A DNA stretch of 64,000 nucleotides from assembly GCA_016169945.1 (NCBI GenBank), contig JADLSH010000355.1:367501-431500 (forward strand), given 5' to 3'. Numbering within the stretch: the first letter of the stretch is position 1; every line of letters starts with the position of its first letter. Source of the stretch: Trachythela sp. YZ-2020 (lineage: Eukaryota > Cnidaria > Anthozoa > Malacalcyonacea > Clavulariidae). The translations under genes and the position numbers were made by a program. Positions 12,986 to 25,117 of the stretch are shown piece by piece. The notes under the pieces were generated by a model. That model was not told the DNA's origin. It was given only the letters and a program-made list of their open reading frames with translations, and did no database searches.

Positions 12986-14695
12986 CATTTCAGAGATATC
13001 GCCAAAAAATTAAAGACACATTGACTGCATTATCTGGTATAAAATCTCGTAGCGCAAACATGCTCTGTGTACATAAATACACAACTTTATGCAATATACC
13101 CTAGAATTTGTCAAAATAAGGCATCCGTTTTCTATTTTTCTTTGCGAAACATGTCTCTTTTAGCATGATTTATTACAGAATGTGTATTTTTCTAAACCAG
13201 TATGTTTTGCCTTTGTCTGTCGCGTTGCGGTAGGTTAACTTGGCAAGGGGCGTATATTTGATAAGACGGCAATAGATATAGTTACTGATGTAGTTTTTAT
13301 TTCAGATCTTTGAGATATAGGGAGTATATATTTGTCAACATGTTACAGCGTTTGAAGCTTAGTCTTCAAACGCCATGGCAAATGGATTATCAACTAGCTG
13401 AGACTATGTAAGTACAATACATCTCGTGTACAATATTTATACATTTTCTCAATATATTTTAAAGACTTTTCATAAGGCATTTCATAAGCAATTGTATACA
13501 CAGACCTCTGTAACTGAAGGTGTTTCCACAAAATTTAGACTCGTATATCGTCAGGCGTCAGCATTCGGTACTAAAGCACTGCCCGGCGTTCTCATGTAGT
13601 TTACGTCTATGAATTTTACATGTTAATGCATGATCTCTTCTCCAACATGTTTTTCAATCATCATGTGTTTTTTCATGCAAAACAGCCATGCTTTTGGCTC
13701 TGTATATTTCAGTCGTGTACTCAGCTGAACGAAGGTTTTCGTAAAAGCGAAGCAATGAAATCAGTCAATGAAAACAGAATACAAACTCGTATTTTATCAT
13801 TAACTGCGTCTGTTGACAATATGAGGCGACCACGCTACTTTAATTTGGGCGACATTGCGTCATTTCTTCTTTTTCATTCATTGCACATGTTCCAAACGCG
13901 GCATATCAAAGTTTGGATAGATATTATACATGGAGTTTGCAGGCATTTTGAATACAGATCAAGTATGTGAAGATCACTAAAGAGACTAAAAGCGAGAAAT
14001 GACTTGTAAAGCTCGGTGTAAAGAAATCTTCAGGACAAAAGGCATTTTGTGTGTTTTAAAATATAATAGATGTTAGATAGACTTGATCCTAAATGTGTAT
14101 CAGATTCATGCCTGCATCGAACCCAGGTCACGTGGTGAAATGCACCATTATAAGTCCACATACTCTAACACATGCATTAATCACTGTTCCTGACTCGTAC
14201 CCAGTCCTTATCCTGCATTGAAAGATGTATGCATTCCCATGGGCCTTTGCGTCCTATTATTCCGGTAAGACCATTCTCATGTCTTGCGTGAATTGTTTCT
14301 CAGTGCGATTGTGAGGGACTGTGGTGTCCCCAACACTCCAAAGTTTAGAACTAAATTTATAAATGAAAACAGTCTGAAGTGGTCTACCGATAATCCATAA
14401 ATTGGACCAAAGGACAGTCATTCTAGAGTATTCTTCTCTCTTTAATCTTCATATAACTCTCGGAAAGCTTATACTTTCTTAAAAAATAGAAGGGAAATTT
14501 GAAAGGACCAATTGCGAGACGAGTTTTTCTAGAAAATTCTACGATTGATAATCTATCGAGTATATTAAATTTAAACTGGATTATTTAGCTATTTTTTTAT
14601 GTTATGGCGAAGATTTTCTTCCTGCTTTAACTGCTTGAACCACATGTGTACGTTTCTAGTGTTATTAGTTTATTATAAAAATAAATCTGGATTAA
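12986..14695. other. gene-poor stretch
   Basis: No exon or RNA gene supported. A 116-codon open frame at 13620-13970 has no recognisable domain or splice partner. A perfect small hairpin, GCGTTTGAAG/CTTCAAACGC with a 6-nt loop, sits at 13349-13374. Confidence 0.4.
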
Positions 14696-15185
14696 TTCCT
14701 GCAATATGCAGTTGTCTGATTATAATTTGACCTCAGTCACATGTGAGAAGAGTGCTTCCAGTTTGACTCTACCAAACACCACAGGTTTTCTCCAGGTACT
14801 CCGGTTTCCTCCTGTAGTAACACTGGATCAATAGCGGATGGTCCTTACTGGACCTCTAGGGAGAACAGTTTAGAACTGATAGAGCTATCCAGTATAAATA
14901 AAGTTAGTTTAGTTTAGGTTTCCTCCTGCAGTAACACTGGACCAATAGCAGATGGTCCTTACTGGACCTCTAGGGACTAGGGAGAACAGTTTAGACTTTA
15001 GAAGTGATAGAGCTATCCAATATAAGTAGAATTAGTTTAATTTATAGCTCTATCAGTTCTAAACTGTGCTCCCTAGAGGTCCAGTAAGTATCATCCCGTA
15101 TTGAGTCCAGTGATACTCATGGAAGAAACCAGAGCACCTGGAGAAAGCCTGCGAGGTGTTTGGTAAAGTGAAATTGAAAAAGCAC
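14696..15185. repeat. cluster of S1 SINE pieces
   Basis: A + strand copy starts at ATATGCAGTTGTCTGATTAT and runs through two tail units ending TATAAATAAAGTTAG. A reverse-strand tail and middle follow at about 15040-15185. The opposed tails form an imperfect inverted repeat. Confidence 0.75.
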
Positions 15186-15666
15186 TCTTCTCACATAATA
15201 TTTTACACAAAACATAACATCATCGTAAAAAATTGGCTCCATGAGATATTTGTATGGATATCCAAAGATATTTTTAATATTTTTGTGCTACAATTTCGGC
15301 AACGGATTTCACACGTCGTTTGTTTTCAGCTCAGAGACGCAGTACTCTATTTCCCTGGCGCAAATTGCGCGAGCCGCGCGCGCTGCAAAAACATGCGTAC
15401 ATGTCAACAAGATGATTTATGCTACGTTTGATAAATGATTTGAAAATTACCTCAAACGTACCCTTGCTGAGAACAAATTAAATTGTCAATAAATTTCGGC
15501 TCGGTTTTGAGTTTTAATTGAGATTGATTACAGCGGTAAGGGTGAAAAGTGGACGGTTTCGTAAATGTACATCCTGTCCCGCGAGCATGAGCATGTTTGG
15601 CTCAAAATATGGCTCAAAGGCAACGCCAAATAACGCTTTTTACTCCCTTTTGAAATTTCAGGCCCT

Positions 15667-15854
15667 GTTCACACGAGAGCAGATGAATTCGGAATCGTAC
15701 ATCAATTTGCACGATTTGGCTTTCGGGTTACGGGACGCATAAAACCAGACGAATTCGAATACAGCTGACCGTGCGAATATTTGTTTCGGAACAAATTCTG
15801 GAACCGGACGAATTTGCGTACTGTTTCACGAACTTGTCCGGTCTCCGTGTGAAC
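15667..15854. mobile_element. diverged MITE
   Basis: GTTCACACGAGAGC near the left edge and the inverse-like GTCTCCGTGTGAAC at the right edge, with scattered internal ACGAATTCG motifs. About 16315-16440 has related internal motifs (TTTGCACGATTT, GATGAATTCGAG) and may be a degraded second copy. Confidence 0.5.
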
Positions 15855-16659
15855 GAATTCTCAAACTAATCTTTCTCTACAGATATGCCCTATCAATGAT
15901 TGCTAAAATAAACACTCGGAGTAGATAATGAGTAAACGCGTAATCTGTGTGTACATGAGAGCCTTTTAATGCTGTATGTCTATTTAGCTAAGAGATTAGT
16001 TTATACAATACATCGGGAAGTCTAACTCGTTCATTTGAATAACAATTTGAAATATGCCAAACAAATAAGGATTTCGAAGTTTAGATTTTAATAAGCTAAT
16101 GAGAACGGGCTGTTTCGATATTAATTTTCGCGTGGGATAATACAGAATGGATTGTTTTTCTAGCCATACACTGAGTAACAGGTAAAGAAATTATTGTATT
16201 ATCGCGTGTTCAAGGCGACCTCGCAAGCCAGGCTCTTCAGTTACTTTCGGTCAAGGGTGTTTAAAACACTAACAGTCGTAAGTATAATTTATTCTATTAG
16301 AAAGGAACTGTACTCAAATTTGCACGATTTTGTCTTCCAAGTTCACATGCGGGGAGGCATGAAACTGGATGAATTCGAGCGAACTGAGAAAACCGCACGA
16401 ATTCCTGAGTGTACAAATGAAACCAGAGGAATTTGAGTGCGTGTCTGAAGTCATCCAGTCGCGTCTTAACGTAGTCTAAATCTATTCTGCCTTTAATACG
16501 ATCTAATTTTAGCTCCCTAAATGTTAACGTTCTTTCCTACTTCGCATTCCAAGTAAACGCGTTGCCAAAGGCATTTTTTAAATTTGCTCTACAAGCTTAA
16601 AATGTCATCCGTTCGACATAAATCATGTCGACATCGTATCGATATTTCCCAAATTATAC

Positions 16660-17180
16660 CATCTGTCAGCGTGTGGTGAGAGCTAGAGTGGACGCAAATA
16701 AATAGAAGTGCGCGCATTGTAGAAACACTACTTAATATGGACGCTTCTCTAAGACAGACTCATTAAAATTGGGTGCGTCTCTTCGGACTTCGATTCTCTC
16801 CCACTGACACTGATTATTCCTACTATATCTTTATAGTTGGCCTTCATTAAAGGTAAGCATTGGCTGATAGCTACTCTAGACGCAAATAGATAGAAATGCG
16901 CGCAATATAGTACCATTACTTACAATATAAACTGACTCCAAGACTCGGTTAACTCTCACTAAATTTGGTTGCGTCTTAAATTCTCTAACACCGATTCGTC
17001 CCACAGGTGAATAAACTTAAATCTTTAAAATGGTTCTTTCATAAGGCAACGTAATACGGGCAACAAATTTCTGTACCTTGCAATGGAATCGGATTAAATG
17101 TTACATAACTCGCTTTTCTTAATATTACATAACTCTCATTAAACTTGGGTGCGTCTCTAACATTGATTCTCTTGCGCTTA
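16660..17180. repeat. ancient tandem repeat, about 180-190-bp units, three copies
   Basis: GACGCAAATAAATAGAAGTG followed by CGCGCA near 16691 recurs as GACGCAAATAGATAGAAATG near 16878. CTCATTAAAATTGGGTGCGT near 16768 recurs near 16947 and 17132. Copies are strongly diverged and function is unknown. Confidence 0.5.
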
Positions 17181-17188
17181 AATAGCTA

Positions 17189-17393
17189 GGTTTAACTAAG
17201 CACTATCGTGCAGCAGATGGTGGTCAATCTGCAGTTATCAGAGTGAGAAAATAATGTTAATTCTTTTCATTGTATGTAGTAGTTTTGGTTGTGGTGTAGA
17301 TGCAGCCTTTAATTTTCATGCTCCTATAATCGATCCTAAGTCCTCCACGTCGGGTCGCCATTTGCTACCCCGTAATGCTTACTGAAACCCAGG
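17189..17393. mobile_element. MITE family A
   Basis: Ends AGGTTTAACTAAGCACTATC and GTAATGCTTACTGAAACCC with the internal CAGCAGATGGTGGTCAA block. The right half is diverged. Confidence 0.7.
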
Positions 17394-17879
17394 AAAATAT
17401 GAATCCGTGCTCACCCGAGTTAACTCGATAATCATGAGTTATTGCTTTGATAGTTTAGACAGTTTAAATATTGTTTTCACAGTCGGCTCTCAGGCACTAC
17501 CGTTTTTCACTTTCTAAGACAAGTGTCTAGCACGTCGGCGACAATAGGCCCTCCAGATTGTCAGACTTTCAGGTGTTTTATACGGAGTTCTTCACGACAA
17601 AACGGCCGGGGTCTCTTATTCAGTTTCATGTGCTTTACTTACAGAGCTGTGTTAAGAAATTTGTGCTCCGGGCGAAGTTCACTGGAATGTAAAGCCAAAG
17701 TTGTAGTATTAAACTAACGATTTTGCAAGATCTAACCCGTGGTCTTGAACTCAAATAGTATTGTCTGTAAGTATTATATCTTAATTTTAATTTTCTCGGG
17801 GATCACATTCATTCAACCAGAAGCAGAGGCAGGGAGAGAAACATGTCTAAAGTATTGATTTGGTCTAGTTTGGTTTGTG

Positions 17880-18085
17880 TATTAAGTGTTACAGGGCAGC
17901 AGATGGTGGTGAACTTTGGAAATGTTGAAACTTATAGGAGCAAGAAAATTAAACTACATCTCTCATCTTTTATTCATTTCCCGCCAAATACAAGACCACA
18001 TCACAAAATTAACATTATCTTCTCACTCTGATAACTGGCGGTTGGCCACCATATGATGTACGATAGTGCTTAGTGAAGGCTATTA
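17880..18085. mobile_element. MITE family A
   Basis: Opposite-end variant of family A: AGTGTTACAGGGCAGCAGAT at left and ACGATAGTGCTTAGTGAA at right, with the conserved interior TTATAGGAGCAAGAAAATTA. Confidence 0.7.
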
Positions 18086-18689
18086 AACTCATCTATGTTC
18101 GCAAGTACTTGTAAATTTTAGCCCATCAAGGATTTGTTTCTCTTGCCACGCTTCTGACAGGAAATTTCTGTTGACAATTAAATTGCGCGAAAGATGGCAA
18201 GTTCACGATTGCGCAAAACGCAAATAATGATAATTATTCAGTATTGTTACAAAAATACGCGCGCGCGCTTCGTTGTTTTCTTACGCGTTTCCGAATGCGT
18301 GGTTAATGTCAAGTCAGTTTCTAGCAATGATCTAGCACGGTTTACAAGAGTCGTTGAAATGTGCGCTCTTATGAATATTCTCGACAGCCTGATTTCTACA
18401 CTTGACTCAAGAGGGTATATATAGCTACACTAGTCGTATTAATGACTTGTTGATATATATTAAAAAGTCGAGAAAAATTGGCAATAGTGGTCGAGTTGAA
18501 AAGTGGGTCAGGTTATGAGCTTTCTGCACTTCGCAATATCACGACTCCTTATTAATACTTGCATGACTCGTTATTGACTTATTCATATAACCCTCCAACA
18601 CATATGCAGTGAATTAAGATTGATCCAGAATTGATTGCGCTAATATTTTTTCTGGGTCTTTAGTGTTGAAGTGGGATCCAGTGTATGGG

Positions 18690-18862
18690 TAGTGTTCTAC
18701 AATAAGCTGCCGTAGTTTGTGTCTGAACTCAGTATAAATAGCGTTAGTTTAGTTTAGGTTTTATCCTGTAGTAACCTGATGGGAGCAATAAGGGGTAACT
18801 CTTACTGGACCGCTAGGGAGAACAGTTTAGAACTGATAGAGCTATCCAGTATAAATAGAGTT
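18690..18862 (+). repeat. S1 SINE tail fused to an 80-bp-family fragment
   Basis: A short minisatellite-family piece (GTAGTGTTCTACAATAAGCT) runs into S1 tail sequence ending TATAAATAGAGTTAG. About 18863-19260 beyond it shows nothing recognisable. Confidence 0.55.
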
Positions 18863-19263
18863 AGTTTAGTCTGTTTAGTTTTTAGCAATCAATCAATAAA
18901 CATATATTTATTTCGTTAAACCTTCATAGTATAATTCCCCCAAACTATTTCAAATATCTTTGAACTGTAGTGGAAATATTCCCTCAATTCTTCTTTAGAT
19001 GATATTCTCAGTAGATAATTAGATTATTTCCATCATATCAGAAAGCCACAATCTTGTGCATGTTATATCGCATGCTTTTAAACAGTTTAACAACTCTTAT
19101 CTAAATTACCATTCATGGTAAGTAAGTACAATGCAAGAGCTTTATTGGTATCATAAGAACTGCTAAGCTATAGCAGGTTTATCATATTACGAAATTCCAT
19201 TAGCATTGACATGGAATGGAAAAAATTATTCTTAACCTCCCGACGACGGACCTCCATGAGGTG

Positions 19264-19612
19264 GATAGCTCTATAAGTTCTAAACTGTTTCCCTTGAGGT
19301 CCAGTGAGGTCCAGTGAGGTCCAGTGAGGTCCAGTGAGGTCCAGTGAGGTCCAGTGAGGTCCAGTGAGGTCCAGTGAGGTCCAGTGAGGTCCAGTGAGGT
19401 CCATTCCTTATATACTGTTACTACAGGAGGAAACCGGAGTACCTGGAGAAAACTTGACCTGTGTTGACCTGTGGTGTTTGGTAGAGCCAAACTGGAGGCA
19501 TTCCTTTTTACATGCACGATTGCACATACAGCAGGAATTGAATCCGGGTCACAGAGGTGAAAGGCACTTGTAGTAACCACTGTCTACCCAACACCCTAAA
19601 ACACTTGATGAG
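19264..19612 (-). repeat. S1 SINE with expanded 10-bp repeat
   Basis: Reverse-strand S1 copy with tail, middle and tRNA-like head (TCACCTCTGTGACCCGGATT, read on the minus strand). Inside the tail, GGTCCAGTGA is repeated about ten times with no interruption (19293-19402). The two long minus-strand frames here are translations of this repeat. Confidence 0.8.
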
Positions 19613-20445
19613 CTAATAATATTCATATACATTCCGATCTTATTCTTTATGACCTGTTAAGAGTTCCCTACCGAGAAATTATCTTTGATATAATTTTATA
19701 AGGACCATGCCGTCATTTTTCAGATTCCAATGACAGGACACTCGGTTTTCTAGCATTTAGAATAAAAAAACCTTGACATTTCAAGTGAAGGCCATTCGTG
19801 ACTAGTTGCTACCTTTCCTGACGAAGCGCTACGCTCAAAACCTCTAAATCAGGTAGCTCAGACACAAACCACGACAGCTTAACTAACATTTACTTTATCC
19901 AACTTTCAAAAACCATGTGTGAATAGCGTTTTCCTTTGCTTTCAGTTGAACAACTAAGAATATTTTCTCAAAAACAGTTGTTTCAACAATTCGGCATATT
20001 TTTCTAAATCCTCCCATAAGTGACGGACAGAATGGAATGCAACAAATGTTTCTATCATATCATAATTCAAACCAACCCTTCTTGGGGGCGTAAAACGTTT
20101 TAAAAGTTTTTAAAGTGTTTTTTAAATTTTCACCGCCCCTGAATGCGAGTTATTTCAACTCCAGCTGTTTACGAGCGAAGTTTGCCAAAAGAGGAGCAAA
20201 ATTAATTGGGTCATCTATATTCATTTATAAAAATGTCTCCGTCTCGACATCCTCTCTGTATAACAGTGGGCAACAATCCACCCACTCAGAGAAATTTGTC
20301 GCTTAATATCACCGCATGTAATAACAACCTCAACTGAATTCAAATAATTTAGGGCTTTATGTCGCTTAGCGTCCGAACCTCATATGGTCTTTTAGGCTTT
20401 GTGGTTTATACATTCTAATAACGTCAAATATTGAACTGTGGTCCA

Positions 20446-21718
20446 GTGCAGGTAGTATTCTACAATAAGCTGCCATGGTATGTGTCTGACTGACTACCTG
20501 AAAAAGATATCTCAAACGTGGACGTCCAGTGTAGGTAGTATTCTAGAATATTAAGCTGCCGTGGTTTGTGTCTGAACTACCTGAAAAAGATATCTCAAAC
20601 GTGGTGGTCCAATGTAGGTAGTATTCTACAATAAGCTACCGTGGTTTGTGTCTGAATTACCTGAAAAAGATATCTCAAACGTGGACGTCCAGTGTAGGTA
20701 GTATTCTAGAATAAGCTGCCGTGGTTTGTGTCTGAACTACCTGAAAAAGATATCTCAAACGTGGTGGTCCAGTGTAGGTAGTATTCTAGAATAAAAAGAT
20801 ATCTCAAACGTGGAGGTCCAGTGTAGGTAGTATTCTACAATAAGCTGCCGTGGTTTGTGTCTGAACTACCTGAAAAAGATTTCAGTATAAAATAATATGT
20901 TTACTACGCGAGCTGTGATTGGTCAATACCCGTGCAGGATGAGACAATCATGCATGGAAAATTTTAGGCGCTTCGCGGGGTTTTTAAAACGTCCGTTGTT
21001 TCTTTGTCGTTATTTTATAAAATAATTACCAAATGGTTTTCCGTGCAGGATTGTGTGATCCTAACATTTGGGATGTTGCTCGACTTCCTGAAAGTCTCGC
21101 AACCGATCCCGCGTGTTAGGATCACGCAATCCTGCACGGAAAACCATTCGGTAATCCTTTAATCTCAAACGTGGAGGTCCAGTGTAGGTAGTATTCTACA
21201 ATAAGCTGTCGTGGTTTGTGTCTGAACTACCTGATAAAGATATCTCAAACGTGGAGGTCCAGTGTGGGTAGTATTTTACAATAAGCTGCCGTGGTTTGTG
21301 TCTGAACTACCTGAAAAAGATCTCTCAAACGTGGAGGTCCAGTGTTGGTAGTATTCTACAATAAGTTGCCGTGGTTTGTGTCTGAACTACCTGAAAAATA
21401 TATCTCAAACGTGGAGGTCCAGTGTAGGTAGTATTCTACAATAAGCTGCCGTGGTTTGTGTCTGAACTACCTGAAAAATATATCTCAAACGTGGAGGTCC
21501 AGTGTAGGTAGTATTCTACAATAAGCTGCCGTGGTTTGTGTCTGAACTACCTGAAAAAGATCTCTCAAACGTGGAGGTCCAGTGTTGGTAGTATTCTACA
21601 CTAATAAGTTGCCGTGGTTTGTGTCTGAACTACCTGAAAAAGATCTCTTAAACATGGTGGTCCAGTGTAGGTAGTATTCTACAGTAAGTTGCCGTGGTAT
21701 GTGTCTGAACTACCAAAC
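20446..21718. repeat. 80-bp minisatellite, about 15 units
   Basis: Unit starts GGTAGTATTCTACAATAAGC, continues TGCCGTGGTTTGTGTCTGAA and CTACCTGAAAAAGATATCTC and ends CAAACGTGGTGGTCCAGTGTA (overlapping one base with the preceding block). The array is broken by a foreign block at 20881-21162. A smaller array of the same unit lies at 34828-35230. Not CRISPR: there are no unique spacers and the organism is eukaryotic. Confidence 0.9.
21025..21155. mobile_element. fold-back element inside the 80-bp array
   Basis: ATTACCAAATGGTTTTCCGT and the following GCAGGATTGTGTGATCCTAA face their inverse ending CGGTAAT at 21155, giving ~41-bp arms around a ~50-bp centre. Two arm mismatches. Confidence 0.75.
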
Positions 21719-23579
21719 ATTTTGATCCTAATTATATGTAGTTCAGACACAAACCCTGGCAGCTTTAGTCAGGCTAAATCGTTAGGTGTTAGACAAAATA
21801 GAATACCGTATCAAGTCTGAAAACAAGTTTAAAACCAGGATAAAGTTGGCTAAACTTCCAGTAATGTTGAATACTTTCTATAAACCTCCTGTATGGTGAG
21901 ATAATATCCTATAGTTGCTAGGCAACAGAAAGACAGCACGCACTCGCAGCTCTAGCCAAATCGAATGATAAGATTTCTGCGCAAACTGACCGGAATGACT
22001 GCTCAATCGGATTAGAATCGAACAACCCTTTTTTTCAGTTCTGCCTCAAGGATTTTCCCACTTCCGATTTTGACGGATTCATGTGACTAATCCGAGCTTA
22101 GCTGAAGTTTAAATAGGAAATCCTACATTGAGCATGGGAAGCCCATAGTTGTTGTCTTTACTAGCGAGAGTTTACTCCGAAAACAATAGGTTTTGCCGTT
22201 TTGAAACGGTCTGAGAAAAATTCAAAAACGATTCGTGATAACTATATCTTATCAATATAGTAACGCTTTTCGAGTGAATTCAAAATTTGATGTATCAAAG
22301 CACTCCATAAAGAGGTCGGGACTTTAATAGTACTGTGCCAGTGATTAGTGCATGTATCTTTCACGATTCCTGCAATATGAAGCTCAGTGTCTGATTATAA
22401 TTTCACTTCACTATCATGTGAGAAGAGTGCTTCCAGTTTGACTCTACCAAACACCGCATATTTTCTCTGGTTTCTTCAGAAACCACAGTCAACAGTCAGT
22501 TTCAAACTAAGTTTCAAGAGTTTTTGCCCTTAACACCTAAACTTAACTTTCTAGACTGTTCATTATATGTTTATACACGTATATACCAATTAATAATATG
22601 AGGTTTTTAATAAACTGAAAAAGCGTTAACAAGATACATCTTATTAAGATCTTTGCTTTCTGAAATTTGCTTCCGACATGTGTGGCAAAGAAGATCTGCT
22701 AATCTTGTTATTTCAGCCCAACCTTTCCTAGTATACAAGGATTTAAACTTCTTGCACTTATAAAAGAAAAACAAAGCGATGTGAAAAGCTAGCTATAATT
22801 GTTTCCCCGCTAAAAATGACGAGCGAGGAAATACTGCATTGTCATTGGCTACGTCTCTACTTTTCTGTTACATGATTGGCTATTTCTTCTTGTACTGCGC
22901 AGTGGTTAGTTCCGTCATGTCCCTTTCACCTCTGTACGGGCTGGGGTTTGATTCCTGCAATATACAGTTGTCTGCTTTTAATTTTACATCAGTCACTTAT
23001 ATGTCCATGATATATTTATGTACGAAAACACAGCAACAACCGAGAAGATAGCTTAAAGCATACGTATAAACCATTAAAATATTGAAAATTTGCCATATCT
23101 AGACCAGTATCTCTAATAGTAATTTAATAAGTGTCACTAAACGGCGTGGCAAACTGGTATACAGATGTGATTTAATCTAGAGTAATTCAACAACTTTCGC
23201 TTTAGAACTATATGCACTTCTGAAAACCTATCTGACTAAAATATCTTCCAAAGTTTAACGATAAGATTTCAGACTTATAAAAGTATGATTGTTGCTCCCC
23301 AAGAGAGACACTAATTTTCATAAGTAGCGGCTTTTATCGAGCATAATTCCTGTCCATTGTTGGTCGTATAAGATAAGTTGCTAATATTTACGTAGATAAT
23401 TTTGCTGATAAAGTTAGATAAGACCTCCACTTTCAAATACTTGCATGACAATGCAGTCGGCTTGTGTTAAGCTATTTTATAATCGCCTTGATCACACCGA
23501 ACTAACGTACATGGGATCCATTTTTTCTCTGGAATAAACTAAAGTTTCAGACAAAATCAAAGAGAAGTTCTGGTACGCA
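21719..23579. other. gene-poor stretch with S1 SINE heads
   Basis: S1 head fragments at about 22328-22500 and 22895-22995; the second keeps CAGTGGTTAG and the B-box-like GGGTTTGATTCCTGCA. The rest is AT-rich with no exon recognised. Confidence 0.45.
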
Positions 23580-23775
23580 TTAGAGCAGCAGATGACGGTC
23601 AACTTCAGAGATGTTGACACTTATAGAAGCAAGAAAATTAAACTAAATCTCTCAATTCTATTTATTTGCCTCCAAATACAAGACTACTACATATAATGAA
23701 AGGAATTAACATTACTTTTCACTCTAATAACTCAGTGTCGGTTGATCACCATCAGTGCTTGGTGAAACCCAGCTA
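23580..23775. mobile_element. MITE family A
   Basis: GAGCAGCAGATGACGGTCAA at left, AGCAAGAAAATTAAACTAAA and TACATATAATGAAAGGAATT inside, CAGTGCTTGGTGAAACCC at right. Confidence 0.7.
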
Positions 23776-25117
23776 GAAAAAGCAAGATATTCTATAATAT
23801 GCAAGGAGTGTTTAGATAGGATAAGTGTCCTATTTGACAAAAATCTTAATAACAAAAATATTTCCGACATTCCGTGGGATATTTTTGTTACTTCCTGAGA
23901 ACTGCTCACGAGTTACCCATTTTATTCTTTAAATTCGCCACAGTATATTGTCTAAGACTAAAGCGTTCAGGGCTCTTGACCCCAGCACCCAATTAAAAAC
24001 GCAATGCAAAATCTTATTTTGTCAGCTTTTTTTTAATAGGGAAGTAACAGTTTTTGTATGTGCAGGATCAACTTTCCTTGATTAAGAGCTAATCTTGCCA
24101 ACTATTGGTAAATAGATCTCTGCCAAAAAAAGTGTGTAGAAATTGCGTAGGTTAAAACATCGGATTGTGATTCTAAAATTGGTTGTTGATTGGTATAACT
24201 TAGTATTTATAAACCGAAGTCTCTCCATATCTATTTATGCTTAGTTTCAATGCTTTTCATGCATTTTTCTCTGGATCGCGAGGAACTTTTGCCTTAGCAA
24301 CAAGCCTGAGAAACGTTTTCAATTTTTCACACACACTTTATGGGAGAATTTTAAGCAATCATACGTACTTATCTGTCATTTCTGTCATTTGCATGAGTTG
24401 TGAAGTGTTGTTGAAATGCAATGTTCACATTGAACTATTTTGTTTTGTAATGGTAAATGCACTTTTAAAGAAGGTTTCAAAAAGACAGCTTCACTAACTA
24501 GCAGGAAAAGGTAAAGAAAACTCGGCGGACGTTTCGAGCGAAGGTCCTTGGTCTGCGAGTTAGTAGCGTGGGAAGTGGGTTAGGATAAAAACACGTATGC
24601 TCTTATTTGAAAACATTTGAAAAAGAAAAAGAGCGAATCGACTTTTGCGGTACTAAACGTCTAAAAAGTCTAAAACCAACATAGTGAAAAGATTAAAGGA
24701 ATTATTGTGGTTTTTGTTACAGTACATCTATAGGTAGAATTGTTTGTATACTTTGGTTGATGCGAGATAATCTGTTTGTTGACACGTTTTATCCAATCAT
24801 CATCGTAGGTCGATACGCAAGCATAAATATGAGCGCGCTCAGTATCGTATTACTTGCATTTCGATCACTCATAGAGCAATCTATCATACTGATCAAAATC
24901 AAACTCCTTAAATATAACCATATTTTAAGTAATTAGTATTAAGGCTTGAAATAAATGCGCTTTGTCGGTGCGTCAGTTGATCAGTGTAAGTTAGCCAGCT
25001 ATTGGGAACTAACAGCTTCACTTCTATACGTTCTATAGTGTACTTTGAACGCCGTTTGTGACCGATAAAGGAATATAGGACCTTAACCAAGAACCCTGTT
25101 TGTTATTGGACATCAGT
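23776..25117. other. upstream region of the BMP/GDF gene
   Basis: No exon or RNA gene. A fold-back-family fragment (GACGTTTCGAGCGAAGGTCC) lies near 24529. The ligand's promoter and 5' UTR are presumed to be in the last few hundred bases; no core element is clear. Confidence 0.4.

Noticed and set aside
13620..13970. 116-codon open frame
   Set aside because: No domain, no splice partner and no homologue I recognise; composition resembles the surrounding noncoding DNA.
19168..19580. Two long minus-strand frames rich in SLDLTGPHWT
   Set aside because: Direct translation of the 10-bp GGTCCAGTGA repeat within a SINE.
20446..21718. Regular repeats resembling a CRISPR array
   Set aside because: Units are contiguous 80-bp tandem repeats with no unique spacers, in a eukaryotic genome.
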